A stretch of DNA of 64,000 nt from Psychrobacter immobilis (lineage in GTDB: Bacteria > Pseudomonadota > Gammaproteobacteria > Pseudomonadales > Moraxellaceae): the NCBI RefSeq assembly GCF_904846175.1, contig NZ_CAJGZM010000010.1, positions 17,837-81,836 on the forward strand. The letters are read 5' to 3'. The translations under genes and the position numbers were made by a program. Shown here piece after piece: positions 47,682 to 57,280 of this stretch (position 1 is the first letter of the stretch; the number at the start of each line of letters is the position of its first letter). The notes beneath the pieces were generated by a model. That model saw nothing but the letters and a program-made list of their open reading frames with translations, was not told the DNA's origin and made no database searches.

Positions 47682-48242
47682 CTACAGCAGTTGTTTGCTT
47701 ACAGCCTGCTCCAATTCTAGGGCTACTTCTTTAATTTTCTTAAACCACCAAAATGCTGCTGCAATACCTAGTACGATTAACACTAAAAAAGACTTAAATA
47801 AGATTGCTAGAATGACTGCTACAGCAAGACTTCCCCAAAGTGGGCCACGATAATGTGCTCCGGCTATTCTTTGTATAGTAGGTTTAGACCAAGTTACTTT
47901 GTCTAAATTCTTGTTATTAACTACCACGTACGGCCCTGCATTACTTTTAGGAGGTATAACCCAAATAACTTGAACTTTGTGCCCTTCTCTCAATGCAACA
48001 TCCCAGTTCTGTAAACTGATATCTTTTTCGGCATTACTTTCTTCGTTCAATAAAAAAAAGTTATCATGTACTGTAGTGGTTGAGCTGATTCTTACAGGGG
48101 CAGTAGCTCCTTGGCCGTTCCTGACAACACCTCCACCTCCACCTCCATGTACACGAGTTTCTCGTTGCTTTGAGGTTCCTTCAACTTTTCCCATAAACTG
48201 ATGTATTTCATAAGTTTTATTATGTATTGCAATAGATGACAT
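47682..48242 (-). CDS. membrane protein of unknown function with Gly-rich ISSTTT motif
   Basis: 186 residues. A soluble N-terminal part contains QRETRVHGGGGGGVV then APVRISSTTTVHDNFFL and WDVALREGHKVQVIWV. I have the impression that this combination (Gly run, ISSTTT, then a small beta domain) recurs in other proteobacterial proteins, but I cannot name the family. Two adjacent helices, about 135-152 and 153-168, are followed by an amphipathic Glu/Lys helix at the C-terminus. There is no signal peptide, so the N-terminus is probably cytoplasmic. It stands alone between holA (convergent) and macA (divergent). Start ATG preceded by a weak GGAAG. Confidence 0.8.
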   Translation of the reverse strand: MSSIAIHNKTYEIHQFMGKVEGTSKQRETRVHGGGGGGVVRNGQGATAPVRISSTTTVHDNFFLLNEESNAEKDISLQNWDVALREGHKVQVIWVIPPKSNAGPYVVVNNKNLDKVTWSKPTIQRIAGAHYRGPLWGSLAVAVILAILFKSFLVLIVLGIAAAFWWFKKIKEVALELEQAVSKQLL

Positions 48243-48450
48243 TTTTACTTCCTATTAAATAAAATAAATGCAAAAGTGCATTCTAATGAACGAATGAAAA
48301 AATGTCTATTAATGAATAATAAAATTTATATCAGATAATTTTCTAGCATCGATATCCTCCTTAACGTTTCGCAAACTAATTGCCATTCCCTTTTGTCCAT
48401 CAAGCCTCTATCATAGCTACACTTGATTTAACTGTGATTGGATTGTTGTC

Positions 48451-49833
48451 ATGCGCACAATGAGCAAGAAGTCTGCTATTAAATGGGGCATTATTACCCT
48501 CGTCATCGTAGCTTTAGGGGCTTTGGCCTATAAAACCTTTAAACCAAAAGAAACCACACCCAACTATCTAACAGCAACGGCTGAGATTGGCGATATCGAA
48601 AATAACGTCATGGCATCCGGTAAAGTTAAGGCTTTAAATACCGTTGATGTTGGCGCGCAGGTATCGGGTGAGGTGACGCGGCTGTTTGTTGAAGTCGGTG
48701 ATGAAGTAAAAAAAGGTGATTTAATTGCGCAGATTGATCAGGTCACCCAAAAGAATAGTTTAAGCAATGAGCAAGCGAGCCTTGAGCAAAGTGAAGCGGC
48801 GCTACAAAGTGCCCGTGCCGAGTCGCTAAGCCGTCAGGCAAGTCTAAAAAGTGCGCAAGCGGATCTTGCCAGCCGTCAAGCTGAATTGAGACAAGCACAA
48901 GCAGATTTCTCACGCTTACAAGGCTTACTGGCTATCGATGCGATATCGCAGCAGGACTATGATACGCAAGCAACAAAGGTTGCCACCGCTCAAGCGTCTG
49001 TCGCCAATGCCCGCGCTGCTATTGAGACGGCAAAAGCGGCGATTGCTACCACCGAAGCGAATATCAATAGCCAGCAAGCCGCGTTGCGCAAATCTCAAAC
49101 CAACGTCAGCACCGCGCAGGAGGATTTAAGCTATACCACCATTCGTGCGCCGATGTCAGGGACGGTGGTATCGGTGACCACTGAGCAAGGGACGACGGTC
49201 AACGCCAATCAAACCGCGCCAACCATTGTGACTTTAGCCGATTTATCCACCGTACGTATCAATGCGCAAATCTCTGAAGCCGACGTCATTAACGTTAAAG
49301 CAGGCTTGCCAGTCTATTTTAATATCATCGGTAATCCCGACCAAAAATATGATGCGACCCTCAAAGCGATTGAACCCGCTCCTGAGAAAATCAGTGATAC
49401 TAGCTCTACCGATGCGGCCATTTATTATGTTGGTTATATCGAAGTACCCAATACCGAGCGCCGCTTTCGTATCGATATGACCGCGCAAGTTTATATCGTC
49501 ATTAATCAAGCAAAAGACGCGCTGCTTATCCCCTCTGCTGCCCTGCAGCCTGCTGGTAAATCTAGAAAACCTAAGGGCTCTAAACCAGAATCTACCACTG
49601 CAAATAAGCTGGATAGCGATTCTAATGCAACCATGGCAACGGTGCGTGTGCTTAAAGCTGATGGTGAAGTCGTTGAACAAACCGTCAAAGTCGGTATCAA
49701 TAATCGTGTCAATGCGGAAATTTTGAGCGGTCTCAAAAGAGGCGATGAGGTTATCTTAAGCGAAGAAGGACCTAATATTGGTAGTAAGGGCGGCAGAGGT
49801 GGCATGGGTGGCAGAGGCGGTCGACCGTTTTAA
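48451..49833 (+). CDS. macA: MacA-like periplasmic adaptor subunit
   Basis: 460 residues. Single N-terminal membrane anchor (about 10-27), biotinyl-lipoyl half motif GEVTRLFVEVGDEVKKGDLIAQID, a long coiled-coil hairpin rich in Ala/Gln/Ser (about 100-215), second lipoyl half SYTTIRAPMSGTVVSV, then beta-barrel and membrane-proximal domains. The C-terminus is an unusual Gly/Arg tail (GGRGGMGGRGGRPF). It links MacB to an outer-membrane TolC channel. The partner gene follows by 150 bp; no tolC is nearby. The second ATG at 48460 is an alternative start. Confidence 0.92.
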   Translation: MRTMSKKSAIKWGIITLVIVALGALAYKTFKPKETTPNYLTATAEIGDIENNVMASGKVKALNTVDVGAQVSGEVTRLFVEVGDEVKKGDLIAQIDQVTQKNSLSNEQASLEQSEAALQSARAESLSRQASLKSAQADLASRQAELRQAQADFSRLQGLLAIDAISQQDYDTQATKVATAQASVANARAAIETAKAAIATTEANINSQQAALRKSQTNVSTAQEDLSYTTIRAPMSGTVVSVTTEQGTTVNANQTAPTIVTLADLSTVRINAQISEADVINVKAGLPVYFNIIGNPDQKYDATLKAIEPAPEKISDTSSTDAAIYYVGYIEVPNTERRFRIDMTAQVYIVINQAKDALLIPSAALQPAGKSRKPKGSKPESTTANKLDSDSNATMATVRVLKADGEVVEQTVKVGINNRVNAEILSGLKRGDEVILSEEGPNIGSKGGRGGMGGRGGRPF

Positions 49834-49983
49834 TATGAGGCTATAGTCGTAAGATTGACGATGTTCAAGCGTTAAGACTATTGAATTTTAAAAGGCTCGA
49901 AATTTAAAACTCTAAAACCTACGTTGAATCGACGATAGCAAAAAACGAGCGTTGATATTGATTTGATATAAGCAGGATAGCAA

Positions 49984-51978
49984 ATGAGTAACCAAGACCC
50001 GACTTCTAATGCCACCGCTACGCCTTTGATGGAAGTCAAAGGACTGATTAGAGAGTTCAAAGCTGGCGAGCAGACCATTCGCGTCTTGCATGATATCAAC
50101 CTGACCATCAATCAAGGCGAAATGGTAGCTATCATTGGGCAGTCAGGCTCAGGCAAATCAACCTTGATGAATATCTTGGGTTGCTTAGACCAAGCGACGG
50201 CGGGCGACTATAAGATATTTGGTCAATCGGTCAGCCGCCTAGATGCGGATGAGCTGGCAAAACTGCGCCGTGAGCACTTTGGTTTTATTTTTCAGCGCTA
50301 TCATCTATTGGGCGACATCAACGCCCGTGACAACGTTTCTGTACCAGCAGTCTATGCGGGAATGGACGGGCAAGCACGTAATGACCGTGCCGAAAAGCTA
50401 TTGTCAGATTTAGGACTGGCGGACAAAGTCAATAATCGCCCAAGCCAGCTATCGGGTGGACAGCAACAGCGTGTGTCTATCGCAAGGGCGCTGATGAATG
50501 GTGGCGATATCATCCTAGCCGATGAGCCAACAGGAGCCCTAGATAGTAAATCAGGTAAAGACGTCGTACAAATCCTCAAAGACTTAAACGCGCAAGGTCA
50601 TACCATAATAATGGTCACCCATGACCCGGGTCTTGCCGCCCAAGCTGAGCGCGTGATTGAAATCAAAGACGGTTATATCATTGCCGATTATAAAAATGAA
50701 GATTATCAGCGCCCAGAAGCACAGCCAGCAGCTATGATAGACAAACACCGTAAAAGTGCCTTTAGCAGTTTTATCGATCGTCTATTTGAAGCCTTTAAGA
50801 TGTCTTTACTTGCTATGCGTGCGCATAAAATGCGCACGTTATTGACGATGTTAGGGATTATCATTGGTATTGCTTCCGTGGTATCGGTCGTCGGTTTGGG
50901 TAAAGGCTCACAAGAGCAGATACTATCCAATATTAGTTCCTTAGGTACCAATACCATTACTGTCACTGACGGCTACCCCTACGGTGACCCTAGGCGCCAG
51001 TACAACGATGATAATCTAACCCCACAAGACGCCCAAGCAGTCGCTGACCAGCCTTATGTACTCAGTGTCAGCCCGCAGCTCAATAGCAATATGAACGTGC
51101 GCTATCGTAACGTTCAAGAAGCTGCCAGTATCAGTGGCGTTGGTAAAGACTATCTCGATGTGAGCGGTGAAAAGCTGGCACTAGGTCAAGGCTTTGATGA
51201 ACAGAGTATCCTGCGCCGTACCCAAGATATTATTATTGATAATAATGCCAATAAAACCTTTTTTCCTGACAATGCCAATCCGATTGGCGAGGTATTACTG
51301 ATCGGTAGCGTTCCTGGGCGCGTGATTGGGGTCTTAGAGCCAAACGATGGTGGCTTTAGTAGAGGCGCAGATTCGCCGACTTTATATATGCCCTACACCA
51401 CTATGATGTCGCGGCTGATAGGCAGTGCCTATATTGAGAGCTTTGTAGCGCTGATTGACAACAATATCTCCTCTTCTGCCGCTGAGTCTGCCATATCTGA
51501 GCTGATGAAAAGCCGTCATGGTACCGATGATTTTCGCATACGCAATTCCGACTCCATTCGTCAGACGATTGAATCTACGACGGCTGCCATGACATTACTC
51601 ATTTCATCTATTGCGATTATCTCGCTGATTGTCGGCGGTATTGGCGTTATGAACATCATGTTGGTATCCGTGACCGAGCGCACTAATGAGATTGGCGTAC
51701 GTATGGCCGTCGGTGCGCGTCAAAGTGATATCATGCAGCAGTTTCTGATTGAAGCCATTTTGGTCTGTATTTTAGGCGGACTATTGGGTATAGGCATGGC
51801 ATTTGCGATTGGTGAGCTGATTAACCGTGTCGGCGGCGATAGCTTTAAAGTTATCTACTCATCGACGTCCATTATTGCCGCCTTTGTTTGCTCAACGCTT
51901 ATTGGGGTTGTTTTTGGCTTTTTACCGGCACGCAACGCCGCCAAGTTAGATCCAGTAGAAGCGCTTTCTCGAGATTAA
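49984..51978 (+). CDS. macB: MacB-like ABC transporter (ATPase-permease)
   Basis: 664 residues. N-terminal ATPase: Walker A GQSGSGKST (52-60), signature LSGGQQQR, Walker B IILADEPTGALD, switch His in VTHD. Then one membrane helix near 290 (TLLTMLGIIIGIASVVSVVGLG), a periplasmic domain, and three helices near the C-terminus with MLVSVTERTNEIGVRMAVGA, a MacB/FtsX signature. Known MacAB-TolC complexes export macrolides, enterotoxin and haem precursors by mechanotransmission; the substrate here is not predictable. Confidence 0.94.
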   Translation: MSNQDPTSNATATPLMEVKGLIREFKAGEQTIRVLHDINLTINQGEMVAIIGQSGSGKSTLMNILGCLDQATAGDYKIFGQSVSRLDADELAKLRREHFGFIFQRYHLLGDINARDNVSVPAVYAGMDGQARNDRAEKLLSDLGLADKVNNRPSQLSGGQQQRVSIARALMNGGDIILADEPTGALDSKSGKDVVQILKDLNAQGHTIIMVTHDPGLAAQAERVIEIKDGYIIADYKNEDYQRPEAQPAAMIDKHRKSAFSSFIDRLFEAFKMSLLAMRAHKMRTLLTMLGIIIGIASVVSVVGLGKGSQEQILSNISSLGTNTITVTDGYPYGDPRRQYNDDNLTPQDAQAVADQPYVLSVSPQLNSNMNVRYRNVQEAASISGVGKDYLDVSGEKLALGQGFDEQSILRRTQDIIIDNNANKTFFPDNANPIGEVLLIGSVPGRVIGVLEPNDGGFSRGADSPTLYMPYTTMMSRLIGSAYIESFVALIDNNISSSAAESAISELMKSRHGTDDFRIRNSDSIRQTIESTTAAMTLLISSIAIISLIVGGIGVMNIMLVSVTERTNEIGVRMAVGARQSDIMQQFLIEAILVCILGGLLGIGMAFAIGELINRVGGDSFKVIYSSTSIIAAFVCSTLIGVVFGFLPARNAAKLDPVEALSRD

Positions 51979-52136
51979 AAGAATTTTGAGCACGACGTTC
52001 AAGACCAACTGCTCAAAACTGACAGTTAAAAGTACGTCATTGATAGGGTTTTAGCGTGTTTCGAAACCTATTAAGCCCTAAATTTAAAAAAATAGGATTA
52101 ATTCACATGGATTTGCACTTTTTTCAACATTCGGGG

Positions 52137-52164
52137 TTGTAATTGTCATAATTATATATATAAT
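52137..52164 (+). promoter_or_regulatory. promoter of the tRNA-Lys transcript
   Basis: TTGTAA (52137-52142), 16-bp spacer, TATAAT (52159-52164). Transcription from near 52171 would leave a leader of about 160 nt before the first tRNA. Confidence 0.55.
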
Positions 52165-52173
52165 GTGCTCTCA

Positions 52174-52232
52174 CGTTTAGAGATACAAATAATCTAAACG
52201 GGTAAACAAGCTTATTGTCTCTTTTAATATTG
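52174..52232 (+). promoter_or_regulatory. rRNA-leader-like boxB hairpin and boxA-like element
   Basis: CGTTTAGA (52174-52181) and TCTAAACG (52193-52200) form an 8-bp stem, followed about 15 nt later by TGTCTCTTTTAATATT, resembling the rRNA antitermination boxA (TGCTCTTTAACA). Such leaders normally precede 16S genes. Here the element precedes tRNA genes, suggesting a borrowed or relic rrn leader. The boxA match is imperfect. Confidence 0.4.
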
Positions 52233-52301
52233 ATTCATAAATAGATAAAGAAATGAAGCTTTAAGAATTTTACCTAATAAGTAAGATTCGCTTGTAGAGT
52301 T

Positions 52302-52320
52302 AAAAAAGCAGTGCTTTTTT
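52302..52320 (+). terminator. terminator-like hairpin just upstream of tRNA-Lys
   Basis: AAAAAAGC, loop AGT, GCTTTTTT, then TTATATAC. The stem is mostly A-T, so termination would be weak, but it lies only 14 bp before the tRNA and downstream of the boxA-like sequence. It may mark the end of a leader transcript or be a processing signal. Confidence 0.3.
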
Positions 52321-52333
52321 TATATACTCTTCA

Positions 52334-52409
52334 GGGCCGATAGCTCAGTTGGTAGAGCAGTTGACTTTTAATCAATTGGTCCCGCGTTCGAGTCGCGGTC
52401 GGCCCACCA
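52334..52409 (+). tRNA. tRNA-Lys (UUU), first copy
   Basis: 76 nt including encoded CCA. Acceptor GGGCCGA pairs with TCGGCCC; D-arm AGCTCAGTTGGTAGAGC; anticodon loop CTTTTAA with anticodon TTT; T-arm CGCGTTCGAGTCGCG. Confidence 0.97.
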
Positions 52410-52565
52410 TCTTTAGTATTATCCTTATCATGTATGCTACCCTATCCGGTAGTAGCGTAATAAGTTTAAAGACATCCTTTTTGATGTCTAGTTTTAATAA
52501 ATTTCCCTTTAAGGAAATTTATCTTGCGAAGCTAAAATTGTCATGCAGTTTTTTAACGCTTCTCA

Positions 52566-52641
52566 GGGCCGATAGCTCAGTTGGTAGAGCAGTTGACTTT
52601 TAATCAATTGGTCCCGCGTTCGAGTCGCGGTCGGCCCACCA
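52566..52641 (+). tRNA. tRNA-Lys (UUU), second copy
   Basis: Identical over all 76 nt to the copy at 52334, including the CCA end. The 156-bp spacer has two small hairpins (AGACATC/GATGTCT and AAATTTCC/GGAAATTT) that may guide processing of a joint precursor. Confidence 0.97.
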
Positions 52642-52650
52642 TATTTAGGA

Positions 52651-52684
52651 AAGCCCAATCATTTAATGATTGGGCTTTTTTTTG
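52651..52684 (+). terminator. terminator after the tRNA-Lys pair
   Basis: AAGCCCAATCATT and AATGATTGGGCTT form a 13-bp stem around a single base, with eight T residues following the stem's GC part. It is also usable by the convergent hydrolase gene. Confidence 0.9.
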
Positions 52685-52710
52685 GCCGATATTATTTAAT
52701 ACTTATTTCA

Positions 52711-53493
52711 CTAAGGCGTATTCACTCTTCTACGAGCAAACTTAACTTGTGCAAGCATGAGTTTAAAACCATGTTTCAAGGTTGTTTCTCGTGGTTCATT
52801 CGGTGTACGTTCTATCAATTTTTCAAAGTCTTCATCACTGAGCTTAACCCTTTTATCATGTGCCAGTAATAAAGTATCTGGTTGCAGTGCTTTCACCTTT
52901 TCCAATGATGCACGGTAAGCGTCAGGCAAGGTAATTAAATAAGGCGATATAAATCTATTTTTGATAATTAATATTAAATCGGCGGTATACGCCTGCTTGC
53001 TTTGCGGATGCCATAAAGACAAGTCCCGATCGGTATGCCCTGGTGTCTCCAAGACGATCCAATCTTCAAAGTTTGGCACAGGGTCACCATCTTGAACGTT
53101 GATATCTGCTTTTAGAATGGGGTTGTACCAGACATTGGTAACCGACTTACCTTGTCGATAGGCTACATAATAAGTCAATCCCAAATCATTTAGATGGGCG
53201 AATCTTCCCAAAATGCCATGATACCAAGGCTTGTCAGACATAGCAGTGACGATTTGACAGCCTGTTTTTTGTTTCAAAAGTTCAGCGCCGCCAGCATGAT
53301 CAGGATGCATATGCGTGACCATGACTGTCTTAAGTTGCTCGACTGGACGTTTTAGATTATCGGTAATATATGCTAAAATTTTATCTACATCACATCGACA
53401 TCCTGAATCTAACAATAGCAACTTGTCAGGATAAACCGCCATATACGTTGTCTGAATATATCCCTCTATGGCAACGATATCTATTAAACTCAT
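52711..53493 (-). CDS. metallo-beta-lactamase-fold hydrolase
   Basis: 260 residues. Metal motif THMHPDHAGG (HxHxDH), then GHTDRDLSLW, a bridging Asp in YTADLIL and the final His in LLAHDKR: a complete dinuclear zinc site. No signal peptide, so cytosolic. This superfamily covers glyoxalases, lactonases, sulfur dioxygenases and RNases, and the substrate cannot be told from sequence. AAGGA precedes the ATG. Confidence 0.88.
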   Translation of the reverse strand: MSLIDIVAIEGYIQTTYMAVYPDKLLLLDSGCRCDVDKILAYITDNLKRPVEQLKTVMVTHMHPDHAGGAELLKQKTGCQIVTAMSDKPWYHGILGRFAHLNDLGLTYYVAYRQGKSVTNVWYNPILKADINVQDGDPVPNFEDWIVLETPGHTDRDLSLWHPQSKQAYTADLILIIKNRFISPYLITLPDAYRASLEKVKALQPDTLLLAHDKRVKLSDEDFEKLIERTPNEPRETTLKHGFKLMLAQVKFARRRVNTP

Positions 53494-53802
53494 AATATTC
53501 CTTTATTTTGATATAGCCTGTAGCCTAGCTATTTATAAACATTTATATATAAAAGCGCAGCCTTTCTTCAACTCTTCAACACGCTCTAAACAATATGATT
53601 TGTCATTATAACGCTCAGTATTGGTTTATGAATGATATTCAGTGAACGCTTGTGGCTAAGCTTTAGTATTTAGGCGTTTATCAACCATTTATTGGCTTTT
53701 ACACTTAGTTGATAAACAAAAAAACCCAGCCCTTAAGCTGAGTTTTTTTAATCATTTAAATGAAAATAGCTAACTTTCTCGATAGATAGCTTTTATAAAG
53801 CG
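53494..53802. other. 309-bp intergenic region between the hydrolase and katE
   Basis: No gene seen. The promoter of the hydrolase and the katE terminator must lie here. Confidence 0.5.
53718..53748 (-). terminator. terminator after katE
   Basis: AACCCAGC, loop CCTTAA, GCTGAGTT, flanked by A and T runs; one mismatch in an 8-bp stem. It lies about 55 bp after the katE stop. Confidence 0.75.
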
Positions 53803-55890
53803 TTATGCCAAGTCACGCACCTTTGGCTCACGTTCCCATAAGCGAGATTTGGCATTTTCGATAAAGGTATCCAATTCCGCCAGTGGTGTGACAAAAGCAT
53901 CTTTCTCGATTGGTAATTTACTTAAGATAAACTCATCGGTTGCCCCACAATAAGCAATGGCTTTACAGTGCGCATAGGCGTCCGTAAACCAATCAAGGGT
54001 AGCGCTGTCTTCAGCCAGCTTCTTTGCTTGCTCAGGCATAATGATACTGACCACCGCGTCAAACATCACTGACGGACCACCTGCAACGCGCTCATCGGCT
54101 TGTATGCGAGTATCGTCGTCTAAGATTACCTCTTTACTTGGCGCGACGATTTTCACCCGAGCGCCCTCTGCTTTCGCGGCCTCTTCAAACTTCTTAATCT
54201 CACTGTGTTTTGAACCTTCTGCGACTAAAATGCCAATTAAGCGACTTTTTAGCGTTTTAGGCGTGCGACCAATGGTTTGTAACTTCTCAGAAGTCGCCAT
54301 ATCTTGTATCGGCGCTGCAGGCTCTGCCGCTGCTGGCAAGTCCATACCCAATGCTGTTGCCACACGTTTCGCCAAGTCTTCATCAATATTACGTAAATGC
54401 CCGAGCATACGCGTACGTACATGCGCCGTATCTACTTTGCCCAGCTCAAAGGCGTATGCTGAGGCAATATGTGCTTGCTCAGTTGGCGTTTGGCTAAGAT
54501 AGAACATGCGCGGCTGGCTATAATGGTCGGCAAAGCTTTCAGCGCGCACGCGACCTTTGACGCCATCATCTAGCTGCTCATAGAACGACACAAAGCCTTT
54601 CTTAACACTTTCGCGTGGCCTTGTTGGATCAAGACTTTGTGGTTCATATAACACGCGAGTTTTTGGCACTTGCATTTGCATATGACCGTCTTGCTGATTG
54701 TTAGCAAACGGACATTTTGGCGCGTTAATTGGAATTTGCGCAAAATTCGGTGAGCCCAAACGCGACAGCTGCGTATCCAAATAACTAAATAGGCGACCTT
54801 GTAATAAAGGGTCGTTACTAAAGTCGATGCCCGGTGGCAGATGCGATGGACAGAACGCCACTTGTTCCGTTTCGGCAAAGAAGTTATCCGGATAGCGATT
54901 TAACACCATTTTACCTACGATGCGTACCGGCACCGTCTCTTCTGGAATCAGTTTAGTCGCATCTAAGTGATCAAACGGAAACGCATTGGCTTCCTCTTCA
55001 GTAAATAGCTGTACGCCAAATTCCCACTCGGGATAGTCGCCATTATTAATCGATTCAAATAAATCTCGGCGATGATAATCAGGATCCGCGCCAGAGATTT
55101 TAACCGCTTCATCCCATGTGGTCGACTGTACGCCTAGTACTGGCTTCCAATGGAAGCGTACAAAGGTGCTTTTACCATCTTTATTAATAAAGCGATAGCT
55201 ATGGATACCAAAGCCTTCCATCATCCCCAAACTACGAGGCAAAGCACGATCACTCATCAGCCAAATGACATTGTGCATGGTCTCAGGGCTAAGCGAGACA
55301 AAATCCCAAAAGGTATCATGCGCAGAAGCCGCTTGCGGGAAGCCGCGATCAGGCTCTGGTTTAACCGCATGAACCAAGTCAGGGAATTTCATCGCATCTT
55401 GAATAAAGAAAATCGGCATATTATTACCGACGATATCCCAATTACCTTCTTCAGTATAAACTTTTACCGCAAAACCACGCACATCACGCGGTGTATCTTT
55501 TGAGCCTTTATTACCAGCAACCGTAGAAAAACGGGCAAATAACGGGGTCTGTTTACCTGTTTCGGTTAAAATCTTAGCGGTGGTAAATTCTTCTAACGAT
55601 TCGGTCAGCTCGAAATAACCATGGGCGGCACTACCACGTGCATGGACGATACGTTCTGGAATACGCTCATGGTCAAAGTGATTAATCTTTTCGCGTAAGA
55701 CAAAATCTTCTAATAGCGTCGGGCCACGAGCGCCAATCTTAAGTGAGTTTTGATTGTCCGAAATGACAACGCCTTGCTGCGTTGTCATGGCTTTAGTGTC
55801 GCCATTAGCACGTTGGTGAGTTTCACCGCCATTGCCGCGTTCGGTATTCATATTTTTAGCGTGGTCGGTATGATCAATATTCTTATTCAT
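53803..55890 (-). CDS. katE: large-subunit catalase (HPII type)
   Basis: 695 residues. Catalytic His lies in [16 protein letters not shown] and the Asn in [11 protein letters not shown] with the preceding VGNNMPIFF; the haem-binding Tyr motif is [14 protein letters not shown]. After about residue 530 comes a flavodoxin/glutamine-amidotransferase-like domain ([18 protein letters not shown]), which marks clade-2 large catalases such as E. coli KatE (753 residues). It breaks down hydrogen peroxide in the cytosol. The N-terminal 35 residues are a polar extension. AGGA is 6 nt before the ATG. Confidence 0.95.
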   Translation of the reverse strand: MNKNIDHTDHAKNMNTERGNGGETHQRANGDTKAMTTQQGVVISDNQNSLKIGARGPTLLEDFVLREKINHFDHERIPERIVHARGSAAHGYFELTESLEEFTTAKILTETGKQTPLFARFSTVAGNKGSKDTPRDVRGFAVKVYTEEGNWDIVGNNMPIFFIQDAMKFPDLVHAVKPEPDRGFPQAASAHDTFWDFVSLSPETMHNVIWLMSDRALPRSLGMMEGFGIHSYRFINKDGKSTFVRFHWKPVLGVQSTTWDEAVKISGADPDYHRRDLFESINNGDYPEWEFGVQLFTEEEANAFPFDHLDATKLIPEETVPVRIVGKMVLNRYPDNFFAETEQVAFCPSHLPPGIDFSNDPLLQGRLFSYLDTQLSRLGSPNFAQIPINAPKCPFANNQQDGHMQMQVPKTRVLYEPQSLDPTRPRESVKKGFVSFYEQLDDGVKGRVRAESFADHYSQPRMFYLSQTPTEQAHIASAYAFELGKVDTAHVRTRMLGHLRNIDEDLAKRVATALGMDLPAAAEPAAPIQDMATSEKLQTIGRTPKTLKSRLIGILVAEGSKHSEIKKFEEAAKAEGARVKIVAPSKEVILDDDTRIQADERVAGGPSVMFDAVVSIIMPEQAKKLAEDSATLDWFTDAYAHCKAIAYCGATDEFILSKLPIEKDAFVTPLAELDTFIENAKSRLWEREPKVRDLA

Positions 55891-56338
55891 AAAATATCCT
55901 AGCTAATGAGTAAAATGGACTACAGACAGCCCATCAAATAGGCACTAACACAGTTTTTATATCCTTAGAGCTAGCTTTGACTTCATATGTCGTTTAATTT
56001 TCTGTGCTTAGCGCGATTATTTCTTAATAGATGAGAAAGCTTTTACACATTTACCTGTTGAGGCATTACAGCATTGATAAGCTCATCAATTATATTACTT
56101 AAAATTTGCCCTAGGTATGTCACATATATCGGTAAGCGTGTTGATATTTGGTTAAAGTAACGACCTTTAAAATATCCATCTTTTAAATCTTCAGCTTATT
56201 AATAATCGGTTGTTGTAATATAGAGATTCTTTAAGGTATGCTTTTATAAATGAAGAATTGACTCTCAATGGTAAATAAATGGACATAATTTTTAGCCACC
56301 TATTTATCGTTTTTCACAAAACCATGAGGCTATCTATT
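55891..56338. other. 448-bp divergent intergenic region between katE and the dienelactone-hydrolase-like gene
   Basis: No gene found. The minus strand has a TATAAA-like -10 near 55955 in front of katE but no good -35. The plus-side DNA is A/T-rich. An ATG at 56279 is in frame with the next gene but lacks a Shine-Dalgarno. Confidence 0.4.
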
Positions 56339-57160
56339 ATGTTAATGACATCGTTGACCACAGCTAATTTATTATCCTTCCCTCCATCTAAAATCCGTTA
56401 CCGCTCATTGATGCTTACAACTTCACTGGTTTTAACGGCGCTCACTTTTAGCCAAACCGCCGCCGCAATTACCACTAAAAATGTCACTTATACGGTAGAC
56501 AACCAACCCTATGAAGGGTATTACGCCAAAGCCGACAAAGCGAATGCGCCTTTTATCTTACTCATTCATGATTGGGATGGTCTCACGGACTATGAGCGCA
56601 AACGGGCTGATATGTTAGCGGAGCAAGGCTATAATGTATTGGCTGCTGATATGTTTGGGCAAGGCATTCGCCCGACGAATATTGAAGACAATAAACGCTT
56701 AACCGGAGAGCTGTATGACGATCGCAGTAAAATGCGCCGTTTACTGCAAGGTGCATTGAATGCAGGACAGTTGCAAGGCAATAACGTGCGTGAAGGCGTT
56801 ACGATGGGATATTGTTTCGGCGGTACGGTTGCTCTGGAGCTAGCACGTTCAGGCTTCCCGCAAAAGGCATTTGTACCTTTCCATGGTGCTTTTGATATGC
56901 CAATAGGTCAAAATTATGCCAAAACGACTGGAGAGATATTGGTATTCCACGGCTCTGCTGATGAATCTGTCTCTCTAGAGAGTTTTACGACTTTAGGTAA
57001 GACGTTAGAAGCGGCAAAAGTGTCGCATGAGATGGTGACATATAGTGGCGCGCCCCATGCCTTTAGCGTGTTTGATAGTGATAAATACGATGCCCGCGCT
57101 GATCAGCGCTCTTGGCAGCGTTATTTAGATTTTTTAGCCGATAAATATAAATTACCTTAA
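56339..57160 (+). CDS. dienelactone hydrolase family protein, probably exported
   Basis: 273 residues. Alpha/beta hydrolase with nucleophile motif GYCFGG (Cys instead of Ser, typical of dienelactone hydrolases), Asp in FHGSADESV and His in SGAPHAFSVF. The HDWDGLTDYERKRADMLAEQGY segment is shared with periplasmic members. A hydrophobic segment, LMLTTSLVLTALTFSQTAAA, followed by Ala-X-Ala, looks like a signal peptide. The start is uncertain: ATG at 56339 has GAGG 9 nt upstream and is used, but a start at the later ATG near the hydrophobic core would give a cleaner signal. Substrate unknown; no aromatic degradation genes nearby. Confidence 0.85.
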   Translation: MLMTSLTTANLLSFPPSKIRYRSLMLTTSLVLTALTFSQTAAAITTKNVTYTVDNQPYEGYYAKADKANAPFILLIHDWDGLTDYERKRADMLAEQGYNVLAADMFGQGIRPTNIEDNKRLTGELYDDRSKMRRLLQGALNAGQLQGNNVREGVTMGYCFGGTVALELARSGFPQKAFVPFHGAFDMPIGQNYAKTTGEILVFHGSADESVSLESFTTLGKTLEAAKVSHEMVTYSGAPHAFSVFDSDKYDARADQRSWQRYLDFLADKYKLP

Positions 57161-57280
57161 TTCATATTTAATATGAACAGCGAAGCTTATTTATCACTCA
57201 GTTTAGCTTATTTGTAAAAGCACTTATGAATAAAAGAAATTATGAATAAAAGCGCCTATTAAAAGGCAAGGAAGCCAGTT

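Noticed and set aside
52349..52603. Open frame running through the first tRNA-Lys
   Set aside because: It reads across tRNA sequence and the spacer; not protein-like.
52334..52641. Tandem tRNA-Lys genes as direct repeats flanking an integrated element
   Set aside because: Only 156 bp lie between them, with no integrase; it is a plain gene duplication.
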